13,674 nt of DNA. Origin: Cyclostephanos tholiformis. Lineage: Eukaryota; Bacillariophyta; Thalassiosirophyceae; Thalassiosirales; Thalassiosiraceae. The number at the start of each line of letters is the position of its first letter. Positions within the stretch are counted from its first letter, which is position 1. Under the pieces are notes generated by a model. The model made no database searches. It was not told the origin of the DNA and was given only the letters and a program-made list of their open reading frames with translations. Both the position numbers and the translations under genes were made by a program. Below are positions 1-8,744 of the stretch, piece after piece. The DNA is taken from contig JALLPB010000684.1 of NCBI GenBank assembly GCA_036939975.1, forward strand, positions 1 through 13,674, written 5' to 3'.

Positions 1-45
1 CGGAGGGATAGTTTTTTGTTCCCGCCAGAAGGCAAATAGGGGTTA

Positions 46-75
46 AGCTGTTAAGGCGGCAGCTGTTAAGGCGGC
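46..75. repeat. Two tandem copies of a 15-bp unit
   Basis: The unit AGCTGTTAAGGCGGC occurs twice head to tail with no mismatch (46-60 and 61-75). Two copies suggest a recent slippage duplication. No function is evident. Confidence 0.85.
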
Positions 76-236
76 AGGAGAATTATGTCCTCTTTCAGAT
101 GCTCAAAGATTTGGAGTCTTGGACACAAACTCGGGCTGACGGAACTTGTCACCCTCATTGCAACAGGACTGAAACCTGGGGTTGCAGCATTCATTATTGA
201 CAAAACAGCTCTGCCGGCCTGCATGAGAATTTGCTT

Positions 237-311
237 GGGGGGGGGTTGGAGCTGTCGAGGCGCCGGAACGCCTCGCCTGCCGATGGCCAAATTTGGCCAT
301 CATCCCCCCCC
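237..311. repeat. Nested hairpin and 20-bp perfect palindrome between G9 and C8 runs
   Basis: A run of nine G (237-245) is followed by a 7-bp perfect stem (CGAGGCG 256-262, loop CCGGAA, CGCCTCG 269-275). Next comes the perfect 20-bp palindrome GATGGCCAAATTTGGCCATC (282-301) and a run of eight C (304-311). The G and C runs could pair and enclose both smaller structures. This is strong secondary-structure potential in DNA with no evident gene. Confidence 0.75.
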
Positions 312-1320
312 AGCCAGGATATGGCCGGCGTGCCATTGGTCTACATGATTTCCATCACATTGGCCATGATTCCGGAGTGTTTTTTGTTGTGGGGGAAGTT
401 GGTTTACCGTAGAGTCTACGTACTCTATGGTACAATGATTTCAGAGTTGCACACGGAAATCTAATGACAAACGTCAGAAGAAAATTGGAGATGAGGAGAA
501 TTAAGGCCTGCACGCGGATTGATTTTTTATTAGGAAGACTCTAAAGTCATTTAACAAGCAAATAACCCAGAGAAAGATGAGAATCTCAGCTTTCTCTATG
601 TGTATTCAGGTTGGGGTGTCATATTGGCAAGTTGTTAAGTTATAATGCGAGAAAGATTGAGGTTTTGCTCAAACCCATCTGTAGCCAAAATTTTGGCTAC
701 GTTCCCATAAAGAGATACATATTAAGGGAATGAGCAAAATTTTTTACCCAATCTACCTGTAGGAACTCGTAAAATTGCCCATACCCCTGAGATGTATGGA
801 GAGTACTTAATAGTAGTACCTTAGAATAGCCAGGTGGGCTCAATATGCTAGCACTCTAGCTATAGCAATATCAAGCTCTTCAGGCTAGCTGATCACCACT
901 GGGCCAATACCTCTAGACTGCATCAGCATGCAGGACGTTCAGTCCTGTGCATGACTGACCCTCTTTGTCTATGCATCCATACGGCTGGTACTGCAACACA
1001 GTAATCCTATGGCCACTGTGGGTCCCCACCCCTGTCAATAATGCATACAACAATCAACTAATACTATATGCATCGGGTATTAGTCATTAAAACTAGAGTA
1101 TATTATCGTTATTACTATTATCAGGACCTATTTTGTAACAATGCATCGACGAATCATCGCATCGGATCCTTATTGGTCGCGATGGTTGTACCACCGATGC
1201 AGAGCACCGATGGCAACAAAGACCGCACAACATATACATCGTATAGTCCCTTCTAGCGACTCGTGAGCATGGATTGCCATGCCATCTATCTCGGAGAGCA
1301 GTGCAGTCGAAATCGTGGAG

Positions 1321-1507
1321 CTATGAATTCATAGTCCGGATTTTTTGCCAAAGTGGGCCTCTACTATGGTATCGTGGGCTTCCCGACCTAGTTTTTGATG
1401 CTTTTTTTTGCGTGCTACGTCTGTAGGAACATATCTTGGGGTGCTAATCCCAGTTCGTCGGTTTATGACCCCTTATTTATACCTTACCTCTAACTATGAA
1501 TTCATAG
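1321..1507. repeat. Twin 14-bp perfect palindromes 173 bp apart
   Basis: CTATGAATTCATAG is present at 1321-1334 and again, identical, at 1494-1507. Each is its own reverse complement. Outside the 14-bp core the flanks diverge. They may be paired binding sites for a dimeric protein or the ends of a small non-coding element. The interval between them contains no obvious gene. Confidence 0.8.
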
Positions 1508-1546
1508 GTACCCCCATGTTGAATATCCAAATTGAGAAAACCCGCA

Positions 1547-1766
1547 CGACAGGCTCAGAGCAGGCTCAGTGCAGGCTCAGAACAAGCTCAGTGATTTTTA
1601 AGGTAGGAATAGTAGAAAAACTTTGCTGTATTTTCCCATTAGTAGAAAACATATTAGTACTCTATGACTTTTTATGGGGGGTTTTGCTAGCTTTGCCTTG
1701 AAAAATTATGTAAGAAAAAGTATGCTCTCATATTTATCCTGCACTGAGCCTGCTTTGAGCCTGTCG
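1547..1766. mobile_element. Foldback/MITE-like element with 29-bp terminal inverted repeats
   Basis: The left arm (1547-1575) and the reverse complement of the right arm (1738-1766) agree at 28 of 29 positions. Weaker similarity continues outward for about 20 bp on each side (an AATTG near 1530 and near 1780). The left arm continues into four 11-bp direct units built on CAGGCTCAG (from 1550, 1561, 1572 and, as CAAGCTCAG, 1583). The interior, about 160 bp, has no transposase and is AT-rich. This fits a non-autonomous inverted-repeat element. A clear target-site duplication could not be fixed by eye. Confidence 0.55.
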
Positions 1767-2158
1767 GGAGGATTTTACAATTGAGAACAGACTTGTAGTA
1801 TTTTGTCATTTTGCCTGGGAGCCAACAATGTGCCATCGTGCGCAATGGCTGCAGAATATCAAAGAGTTTTGGGATTATCTCATGACAGGGATGATTTCTC
1901 CTGGGATGCAATGGGTGGTGATCAACCTACAGCCTATCAATGAGGTGTACCCAGCATTGTGCAAAAATGGAGGATAATGTGTACTTTGACATTGCAAAAA
2001 TAGTTAAAGAGAGTCTTGGAATGCACAAACATTCTGTCTTATACTGTCTCGACCTGCAAGGTCCGATGGACAAGTGCCTTCTTTTCATGCTTATTGGAAG
2101 TTTTCCAACTATCCAGTCTTGTGAGAGATTCAGGCGGAGGAAAAAATGAGAAGCTGAG

Positions 2159-2430
2159 CAAAAAAGAGTTGATAATATGATACCTGAAAGAGAAGTGGAA
2201 GGAAAACCGAGAAGATATGCAAAAAAGAATTGATAATATGATGACACCTGGACAGCTAGAGGAGAAGCACATGAAAAAATGAGTAGCTGTGCAAAAACGA
2301 GTTGATAACATGACACCCAAAGAGCTAGAGGAGCACCTGAGGGAAGAATGCAAATATTTAATGTAAAAAGGATGATATGACATCTGAACAGCTTGAGGAC
2401 AAGCGGTTGAAGAATAAGATGAGTCGGCAT
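2159..2430 (+). repeat. Four degenerate 72-bp units coding for a 24-residue repeat
   Basis: Units start near 2159, 2220, 2292 and 2364. The last three are exactly 72 bp apart; the first gap is 61 bp, an apparent 11-bp loss. The best-preserved unit reads QKRVDNMTPKELEEHLREE, and the fourth reads KKDDMTSEQLEDKRLK. The pattern of charged residues with spaced Leu, Val and Met suggests a helical or coiled-coil repeat. Units lie in three different reading frames, so they cannot now be translated as one protein. Confidence 0.7.
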
Positions 2431-2462
2431 TTAAGTAGGGAAAAGTGAGGCATTAAAAGGTG

Positions 2463-2495
2463 TTTCATAAACCAATTTCTTTCATAAACCAATTT
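2463..2495. repeat. Two copies of a 16-bp sequence, 17-bp period
   Basis: TTTCATAAACCAATTT occurs at 2463-2478 and 2480-2495 with one base between the copies. It lies inside the decayed gene region and is probably a local slippage duplication. Confidence 0.85.
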
Positions 2496-3094
2496 TGCTA
2501 CCTGTGAAGTAGTTGCTAAGGAGAGTGATATAAGCATGAGAATGATTAGTGGATATGTGGGCAAGAGTGGTCTAAGATGCAGAAAAGGAACTCGAAAAGC
2601 ACATCGCACTGAGCAGGGAGACAAGAGATCGCAGATCCACTGCAATATGCTGCTGCATATGGTAGAATATAGCATTCCTCATGACCGCAAGCCAGCCCTG
2701 CTCATATCTGTCTGCCGATGATGATGATGATGATGTGCCAGTGGGTGACAATGCTGTAGGTCGAATGCGCCACGTCATCGATGGTGGTTCTTCTGCCATA
2801 GGTTGTGGTTGGTATGGTTGGGGAGATTGACAACACATGACACAATCGAACAGAGTCTCAATTTTGTGTTAGCATCAATACTATTTTCGTGAGGGAGTTG
2901 TTGCCTCATCACTGGCAGCTTCCACAGGCATAATAGATCACTTAAACGATGTCATCGAATGCATGAGCATAGGAGTTGTTGGCTAATGATAACAATGAAC
3001 GTCTAAAAATGACAAATGCTTGAAATTTAATCACTTCTCTCGAGGGGGGAAGAATTTACTCCTTTTAACAACATCATATATCATGATCTGACGG

Positions 3095-5662
3095 CTACTT
3101 TTCAAAAACCCAGTCCACAGGGAAAAAATTGGTCATGTCGCCAGTGCAGAACTTGCTGGCATCATAAACCTCGACGTCGCCACCGTCGGCACATACCTCG
3201 AGCCTTCTGGCGCAATCATCCATCTCCTTGTTCGCGCCCTCATCAACCTTGGGCCGGGGCGGGCCTCGAACTGGCAACCTTTTGCTGCTCCGTCGAGTCC
3301 TCGATCGCATAGCCAATGACGACGGCGACCGGTAAGCGCGATTGGGGGAATCCATGGACATGGTCGGGGGCATGGTAATGTCGGACGCTACCTCACGAAT
3401 TTCACGAATTTCCACCCGGGGGGCTGTGACGTCGACGAGGGGGGGATGGACTTGATCTTCCGCGACCAATCGACCTCTGCCCCTGGCTGCGAATCGCCCG
3501 ATCGAGTTGCTGAGCGAACGGAGGATTTTGGGCGTTAGCACGAGGTCGTTACTCTCGTCCGTCCGGGCTGGGGGGATGTCGTTGTCGCAGGCGGCGTGAT
3601 TCGTGACACGCGAGCGATCCCTCCGCTCGATTCTATCCCCGCCCCACTTCTCCTGAATAGGGGGGGGGACGGCCTCGACGATGGCTTGTTGCCGTCGCTG
3701 GTCCTTAACTGGCATCAGGGAGGCCTCGACCTCCACATGCGGCGCAAAGTAGCGACTAAAAAAGGGAATGGTTCGATCGATGCCGCAAGCCGAAATAACG
3801 CTCCCGACGGCGGCGCAGCTGTTGTCGTCAGTTGCCGGGGTCGCGTCGAATCGCTCCATTTTCAGCTCGACTTCGTCGCCGACGACGCCCGCCGCGACGC
3901 GCGGGCGCGACGACACGCGTCGGTCATATGGGACGGGGGTGCCCACGGGAGTCCAGGTAATGTCCGGCGTACGCACGGCGCTATTCCTACTGAAGGCATC
4001 GATGGAATAATCGTCGTCAACGTCGTTGAGGTCATTTGAAAATCTTGCCAGAGAGGCTGTGGCCGCGACGGTCGGCGTCGTCGCCACGACGGGGTCCATT
4101 CCCTCGCTAACTGACCGGCGTTGGTCTTCTACGATGACAGATACGTCACCCGAAAGAAATACGCCCGATTGATCCTTCTTCCTCCTGGTCGAGTCGTCGT
4201 CCGCTCGGACGTCGCCCGATCGATCCTTCTTCCTCCTGTTCGAGATGTCGTCCGCTCGGACGTCGCACGATCGATCCTTCTTCCTCCTGTTCGAGGTGTC
4301 GCCCGCTCGGACGTCGGCCGATCGATTCATCTTCTTCCTGGGGGGGGGTGACAACATGTTCAGGTCCGACTCGACATCATCATTGCAATATGTCTCGGCG
4401 GACGAATCCGTCCCCGAAGACAAGATTTTCCCTCCGTTCACCTCTCGTCGTCGTTTTCTGGCGGTAGTACCGACGAAGAGCGCCAATAGGGCAATTAGGA
4501 CGGTCCCCATCGAGACCAATGTCACCATCCCCCCCGGAACGCCACGGCGCTCGCCGAGCCAGAAGGACGAGGTAGATGGGTCGTCATTGCCGCTCTCCTC
4601 CATCGCGGCGGAGGCGGCGGCAGCGGACGAGGAGACTCGGGAGCCCTCGATGCCGGGATACGGATCGATCATGTGCACCCCAACGACGACATCGTTCGAC
4701 TTCAGGCCGAGATTCATCGCGTTGACGTCGCGCACGAGGGCGTCCAATACCCTCCCGCCCAGATTCTCGTACGATGATAGCGAGTGCGGCATCGTCGTCA
4801 GCGATAGGCGACCACGAACGACGGTACACTCGTTGTTGCCATTGCCGTCCGCGTCCTCGAGGAGAGTCCTCCTTCCCCCCCCACCGTCGTCGTCGTCGTC
4901 GTTGATGACCGACGTACTCCTGGCTCGATCGACGTCGCGGGGCAGATCGCTCGTGCGCACGAGGGGTAACGATTCCGTGCTTAGGTAATTGAACGCATTG
5001 ACGGGGGGGGAGTCGATGCGAGTCACGGGGACGAGGAGTTGACCCACCCCACGCGCCAGGTCCTCCGTGGCGCCGCCGCCGTCTCCCATGCCCACATTTT
5101 CGACCACCACGACCCCCGTCATTCCGGGCGTAACCTCCGCGATCCCGTCGTCGGCCGGATCATCGACGACTGCGTCGCCTTCGCCGACGTTGGTGGAGGT
5201 CTGAGTCCCACCCTCCCCATCCCCCCCGACGGCCGCCGCCAATGACGACGACGAACGACACGACAAGTTGGTCGCGATCGCATCGTCGACCTCCGACGAG
5301 ATTCCCACAATCGAATTGGATCCCCTCCCCCCCATCATCATTCTCAGTCCCCGTCGCCTCGTCCTGCCCCTCCAACTCCCCTTCTCCCCCTCCCATCCAC
5401 CCCCCCCCCTTCCTTCTCCTCCTCCAACCGATCTCGCCATTCCGGACATGCCAGTCGTCGTCGCGCAGTCAAGGAGTGCGGCAGCCTTCGCGATGCTGTA
5501 TAGCATAGCGCGTCGGATTTCATCCAATAAGTCATCACTTACATCCGTCCCCGAACGGTGTACCACCTCGTACTCGTAAGGCACGGATAGCAGGGACGTT
5601 ATGGTTCCCGACGGGATCGGACAGGCGTAATCGTCCACCCCGGTCGTTGTAGTCGTCGTCAT
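3095..5662 (-). CDS. Unrecognised 855-residue single-pass membrane protein
   Basis: I do not recognise this protein. It is one uninterrupted frame of 855 codons ending in TAG. Residues 1-375 form a Gly/Asp/Ser-rich region with two better-ordered parts: about 14-66 (Cys14, SVPYEYEVVHRS, Cys66) and about 278-335 (CTVVRGRLSLTTMPHS, then DVVVGVHMID). Residues 377-400 are a strong membrane segment (MVTLVSMGTVLIALLALFVG), followed at once by the basic stop-transfer ARKRRR, so the C-terminal half is probably cytosolic. Residues about 443-500 are a 17-residue tandem repeat (RRKKDRSxDVRADDxSN). The rest is basic and low-complexity and ends in FFPVDWVFEK. No signal peptide is seen. The frame stays open upstream to a TAG at 5693-5695, so a signal-bearing 5' exon could be missing, or the membrane helix could itself be the anchor. 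Long length and smooth hydropathy support a real gene; function is unknown. Confidence 0.7.
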   Translation of the reverse strand: MTTTTTTGVDDYACPIPSGTITSLLSVPYEYEVVHRSGTDVSDDLLDEIRRAMLYSIAKAAALLDCATTTGMSGMARSVGGGEGRGGGGWEGEKGSWRGRTRRRGLRMMMGGRGSNSIVGISSEVDDAIATNLSCRSSSSLAAAVGGDGEGGTQTSTNVGEGDAVVDDPADDGIAEVTPGMTGVVVVENVGMGDGGGATEDLARGVGQLLVPVTRIDSPPVNAFNYLSTESLPLVRTSDLPRDVDRARSTSVINDDDDDGGGGRRTLLEDADGNGNNECTVVRGRLSLTTMPHSLSSYENLGGRVLDALVRDVNAMNLGLKSNDVVVGVHMIDPYPGIEGSRVSSSAAAASAAMEESGNDDPSTSSFWLGERRGVPGGMVTLVSMGTVLIALLALFVGTTARKRRREVNGGKILSSGTDSSAETYCNDDVESDLNMLSPPPRKKMNRSADVRAGDTSNRRKKDRSCDVRADDISNRRKKDRSGDVRADDDSTRRKKDQSGVFLSGDVSVIVEDQRRSVSEGMDPVVATTPTVAATASLARFSNDLNDVDDDYSIDAFSRNSAVRTPDITWTPVGTPVPYDRRVSSRPRVAAGVVGDEVELKMERFDATPATDDNSCAAVGSVISACGIDRTIPFFSRYFAPHVEVEASLMPVKDQRRQQAIVEAVPPPIQEKWGGDRIERRDRSRVTNHAACDNDIPPARTDESNDLVLTPKILRSLSNSIGRFAARGRGRLVAEDQVHPPLVDVTAPRVEIREIREVASDITMPPTMSMDSPNRAYRSPSSLAMRSRTRRSSKRLPVRGPPRPKVDEGANKEMDDCARRLEVCADGGDVEVYDASKFCTGDMTNFFPVDWVFEK
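4172..4340 (-). repeat. 51-bp tandem repeat inside the membrane-protein gene
   Basis: Three full 51-bp units (4172-4222, 4223-4273, 4274-4324) and a partial fourth (from 4325) are in register with the frame and give 17-residue repeats on the minus strand. Units differ at few positions, so expansion or homogenisation is recent relative to the flanks. Each unit has a basic RRKKD block followed by an acidic VRADD block. Confidence 0.9.
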
Positions 5663-6190
5663 TATAATGTCTCCCTCCTTATGACGATGATGCTACACAC
5701 GTCGAGCTTGGCTCCACCCTCTCCTCTCCTCTTGTTGCCGGTCTTCCTCGATCTGTAAGGATGAAACTATATGTGGAAATGAGATGCCGTTCCCACTCTC
5801 TCGACGTCAATCGTTCATGGGGTGTTGTGGCAATACAACATCTCATTGGGATTGGGGAAAGGGGCGGAACGAGGATCGGTCGGTCACTGGGACGGATTTG
5901 TATTCGTGTATCTTCCCAACAATACGTAGGAATCATATTGTCCACCAAAAAAATTCAAATGCAGGGCCCCTTTCTCGCAAAGTAGGGTCTTGTTGTGAAG
6001 AAGAAAACACGGCGTTCTGTGTTTTTACAAGCCTCGTGTCTGTCCGTCCCTCAAAGTCCTCTCGGTCTGTCCATGGAAAAAGTTGTGGCGGGATCGGGCC
6101 AGCCCTACAAAAATCAAACAACAACCCCGCGCCCCCAAAACAAAACAACAAGTTTGACCCCACTCACACGACGGGACGTACTAACAAATC
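5663..6190. promoter_or_regulatory. 528-bp shared upstream region of two divergent genes
   Basis: This stretch separates the start codons of the minus-strand membrane protein and the plus-strand eIF3L, so it must hold both promoters and 5' leaders. The eIF3L ATG has a favourable context (A at -3, G at +4). I find no convincing TATA element or gene. A short minus-strand frame (5679-5948) has no signal-peptide character and no recognisable domain, so I do not call it an exon. Confidence 0.5.
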
Positions 6191-8261
6191 ATGGCGGACG
6201 AGGCATTATTCCCCGATTCCGTGAAGGACTTCGTCTTCGACCTACACGACGCGTCGCGTAGGTCGTTCATACCCTCCGAACAGCAGAGCCTGTATCAGAC
6301 TACCTTTCGCGAGATCACCGCCAAGGTACGACCGTGTCCCTCTACTAGAGGAGGATGGCGGGGACGGGGTGGAGGGGGGAGGTGGGGGGATGATGATGAT
6401 GTGGGACGAGAAGGGTCGAGTCGGGAGTCCCCGATTAATTCGTTCCACACTTTTGGGACCGATCGCCGAGATGGCGATTTTCACCTCTCTCTCAACTTAT
6501 TTCCGTCCATCCATCCATCATCCGAACTAACCGCTTTCCCTCTCTCTCCCTCTCTCACTCTCACGCACACACTTGCACACGCACACTCTCCCTTCCCTGA
6601 TCCGTCATCCCCGCTCAGTATTTCCCCAACACGGCCTGGCCATCATCGTCCGCCATCGCCCCCGAGTGCGGAAACGATCCGCTCTTCCTCGCGCTGTATG
6701 ACGAGCTGACGTTACGTCACCTCCAATCCGTGAAGCGACCGAGCGTGCGCGATCGCGTCGGGGGATGGCGGGCATACGCCAAGCTCTTCGACCTCATCCT
6801 CGCCGAGGCGGCCGGGGGGGGCGGGAATGGGGAGACGCTGTACCTCGTGCCGGAGTGGTGCTTCGACGTGATGCACGAATTCCTGTATCAATTCCAGGGA
6901 TTCTGCCAATTCCGCACCGCCACCTACGCCGCGGCCGCGAAGGCGGCGGACGCGTCCGATCCCGAAAAGGGTCCGACCGGTCACGTGGTCGACGCCATCG
7001 ACGTATTATCGCAGAACAGGGACGCCTGGGCCGTCGAGTCGGTTTTGTCCTACCTCCATCGTCTCGTGGCCGCGGGCTCACGAAGGACCGGGGGGGACGG
7101 CGCGTCGTCGTCGTCGTGCGCGCCCGTGTATCGCTTCCTCGCGTACTTCGGCTCCGTCACCCTATCCCGACTCGAGTGCCTGTTGGGGGATTACCGCGCG
7201 TCCGTGTCGGCGTTGGACGTGATATACGACCCAAATGCCGACCTCGTGGCCGTGGGGGAGGACATGCGAAGTCCGGAGGAATTGGTAAACGGGGTCTTCC
7301 CCGCGAGGCTGAGTCTCGCCTACCACGCCGGCGTTAGCTACCTCATGCTGAGGAGGTACAAGGACTCCGCGTCGATATTGGGTGGGATATGCCTCTTCAT
7401 GCAACGGGGTTTCAAGGTGAGTGTTCAGGCAGAAGTATGAGGGAGGAGTCGATTGGGGCCGACCCCTTGCATTTTTTTCTCGCGCACGGCCCATCGCACT
7501 TGGATTAACTATCTCGGATCTCTTCCCACCTACCGCCACAGACGGGTCAGCTGCGCAAGATACCCGGATCCGAGCAGTTCAACAAGCTTTTCGATCGCAT
7601 GATTGCCCTCCTGGCCATCCTATCCCACGTCTGTCCTAAGTCTGTCGTTGACGATGCCATCGCCTCCGTCGTGCGCGAGAAGCACGCGAACAACCTATCG
7701 AAAATCGAGGCGGGGGAGGAGGGGTACGAGGACCTTTTCGTATTCGCCTGTCCGAAGTTCGTCAATCCGGCCGTTCCCGACTACGGACGTGCATTGCGAC
7801 CGGGATGTCCCCCCGTTCCGTACGGCCAGGACGCGTACAAGCTCCAGGTCCAGCACTTCATGATGGAGATGGCCGCACACGCGACGCTGCGCAAGATGAG
7901 GTCGTACATGTCGCTTTATACGAGCATTGAGGTCGAGAAGCTCGCGTCATTCAACGACATGAAGGTGGAGGAATTCGGCCCGTGGCTGACATGTTTTAAG
8001 CACAAGATGAGGCAGCTCGAGCGCGGCGTAGCCGTCACGCCTGGCCCGGCCGAGGCAGCATCTAAGGGCGTCGTCAGGGGGGTGAACTCCGACATGGACA
8101 GAATGGGTATGGCGTTGGACATCCACTACCACGTGTCCGGTAACGTCGTTCACGTGGACGAGGCGGAGAAGACAAGGAGGTTCGAGACCTTCTTCATGAA
8201 GCAGATCGAGAACAATTACGACATCCTTAGGCAGTTGGAGAGCATTAAGATTGAAGTGTAA
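6191..8261 (+). CDS. EIF3L: Eukaryotic translation initiation factor 3 subunit L
   Basis: This is a PCI-domain subunit of the eIF3 complex, which binds the 40S ribosomal subunit in the cytoplasm and organises mRNA recruitment. Three exons are read as 6191-6325, 6619-7416 and 7542-8261; both introns are phase 0 with GT and AG ends, giving 550 residues against about 564 in human. Family landmarks recalled for animal eIF3L are present in order: a WP...AIAPxxGND stretch just after the first junction, DVMHEFLYQFQGF (human DIIDEFIYQFQSF), YRFLAYFGSVTLSRLECLLGDY, the YLMLRRYKDS segment, CPKFVNPAVPDY (human CPKFLSPVVPNY), and a C-terminal PCI part with FFMKQIENNYDIL. The second junction is supported because it joins FMQRGFK directly to TGQLRK, keeping the helix that precedes the ALLAI segment. 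The start is the first ATG of the frame, in good context. The gene looks intact. Confidence 0.95.
6326..6618 (+). other. Intron 1 of eIF3L
   Basis: The intron begins GTACGA after AAG and ends CTCAG before TATTTCCCC. It is 293 bp, unusually long next to the second intron. It carries a purine/G-rich 5' half and a pyrimidine-rich (CT)n and (CA)n microsatellite-like 3' half (about 6538-6590). Removing it restores the family's continuous N-terminal sequence. Confidence 0.9.
7417..7541 (+). other. Intron 2 of eIF3L
   Basis: This is a 125-bp phase-0 intron with a canonical GTGAGT donor and a CACAG acceptor. It contains an in-frame TGA (7438-7440), so retention would truncate the protein after exon 2. 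Confidence 0.9.
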
Positions 8262-8744
8262 AATGTGTATGTAATTCGTTTAGTATAATTCATACTGCAT
8301 GTTCTCGTCAGCGACTATTGTGGTCGTTCTTTGCATCCCCAATTTGAAGTATTGAAAGACACAATATGTAAAGGTATTCCATGTTATCAAGAGGGGCTCA
8401 ATGCTTAATGAGTGCGAAATATATAATCGGCTGAAGCGAATCAAGGCGCTTGGTTCGAGATGATTGCAGCGATGGTTACACCTCCTTTAAACTAGATTCA
8501 GTACAAGTCAAGCCAGCGTATCCTTTCCTAATCCATGAACCGATTCCCTTCTTATCCGAATAGTTCAGGTTCATAGTGGAGAGAAACAATGAAGAGGGTG
8601 ATTGCGACTAGCTGAACGGTTAACATTTCGTTTCCGTGAAAATGCCCCTGGCTCACACTACACCGATAGACCTCTTATGTAACCGATAGCAGTTTATCAT
8701 GATATATATTCAGAAAGAGATCGCAACGCAATAAAAAATCACGT
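8262..8744. other. Convergent 3' intergenic region
   Basis: This 483-bp AT-rich stretch lies between the 3' ends of eIF3L (plus) and the small prefoldin-like gene (minus). It should contain both 3' UTRs. I see no gene, and a GGTTCGA near 8453 is not part of a foldable tRNA. Confidence 0.6.

Larger units (their letters stand above)
1..1546. other. Gene-poor AT-rich region with palindromes
   Basis: I see no supportable gene here. Short open frames exist on both strands in the first 460 bases, but they overlap antisense, contain G and C homopolymers and resemble no protein I know. The stretch holds a 15-bp tandem duplication (46-75), a hairpin plus a 20-bp palindrome flanked by G9 and C8 runs (237-311), an 8-bp inverted repeat (ACTAATAC 1057-1064 with GTATTAGT 1077-1084), and two identical 14-bp palindromes (1321-1334 and 1494-1507). 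This looks like intergenic or transposon-derived DNA, but no transposase is visible. Confidence 0.6.
1759..2986 (+). pseudogene. Decayed protein gene with internal 24-residue repeats
   Basis: Coding-like text runs through this stretch, but the frame changes several times and all three stop codons interrupt it. At 1759-1974 the peptide includes QWLQNIKEFWDYLMTG. It continues after a frame change with MEDNVYFDIAKIVKESL from 1967 to a TGA at 2147. The repeat block follows at 2159-2448. Then come DAEKELEKHIALSRE (from 2576), DDDDDDVPVGDNAVGRMRHV (from 2717, stop 2828) and EGVVASSLAASTGIIDHLND (from 2891, stop 2984). The segments from 1967, 2159, 2576, 2717 and 2891 share one frame, which is probably the ancestral frame. 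In-frame breaks lie at 2147, 2280, 2364, 2446, 2573, 2663, 2828 and 2870. I do not recognise the family. An intron-rich live gene is possible, but stops inside the repeat units argue for decay. Confidence 0.55.

Noticed and set aside
85..348. Plus-strand open frame of 87 codons near the window start
   Set aside because: Overlapping antisense frames of similar size exist, it runs through the G9 tract and palindrome, and no family resemblance is seen. A fragment of an old element is possible but unsupported.
2147..2149. Stop-codon readthrough or recoding of TGA in the decayed gene
   Set aside because: All three stop codons and frameshifts interrupt the region, and the intact genes in the window use TAA and TAG normally, so decay is simpler.
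1927..2430. Minus-strand open frame of 167 codons
   Set aside because: It is the antisense of the decayed repeat gene; its Ser/Leu/Phe-rich text simply mirrors Lys/Glu-rich repeats on the plus strand.
4245..4988. Long open frame on the plus strand (247 codons)
   Set aside because: It lies antisense inside the 855-codon minus-strand gene, whose product has a membrane helix and an in-register repeat. The plus frame is a Ser/Pro/Arg-rich by-product of GC-rich codon use.
8400..8480. Possible tRNA around the GGTTCGA word
   Set aside because: No 5-bp T stem, anticodon stem or acceptor stem can be paired around it.
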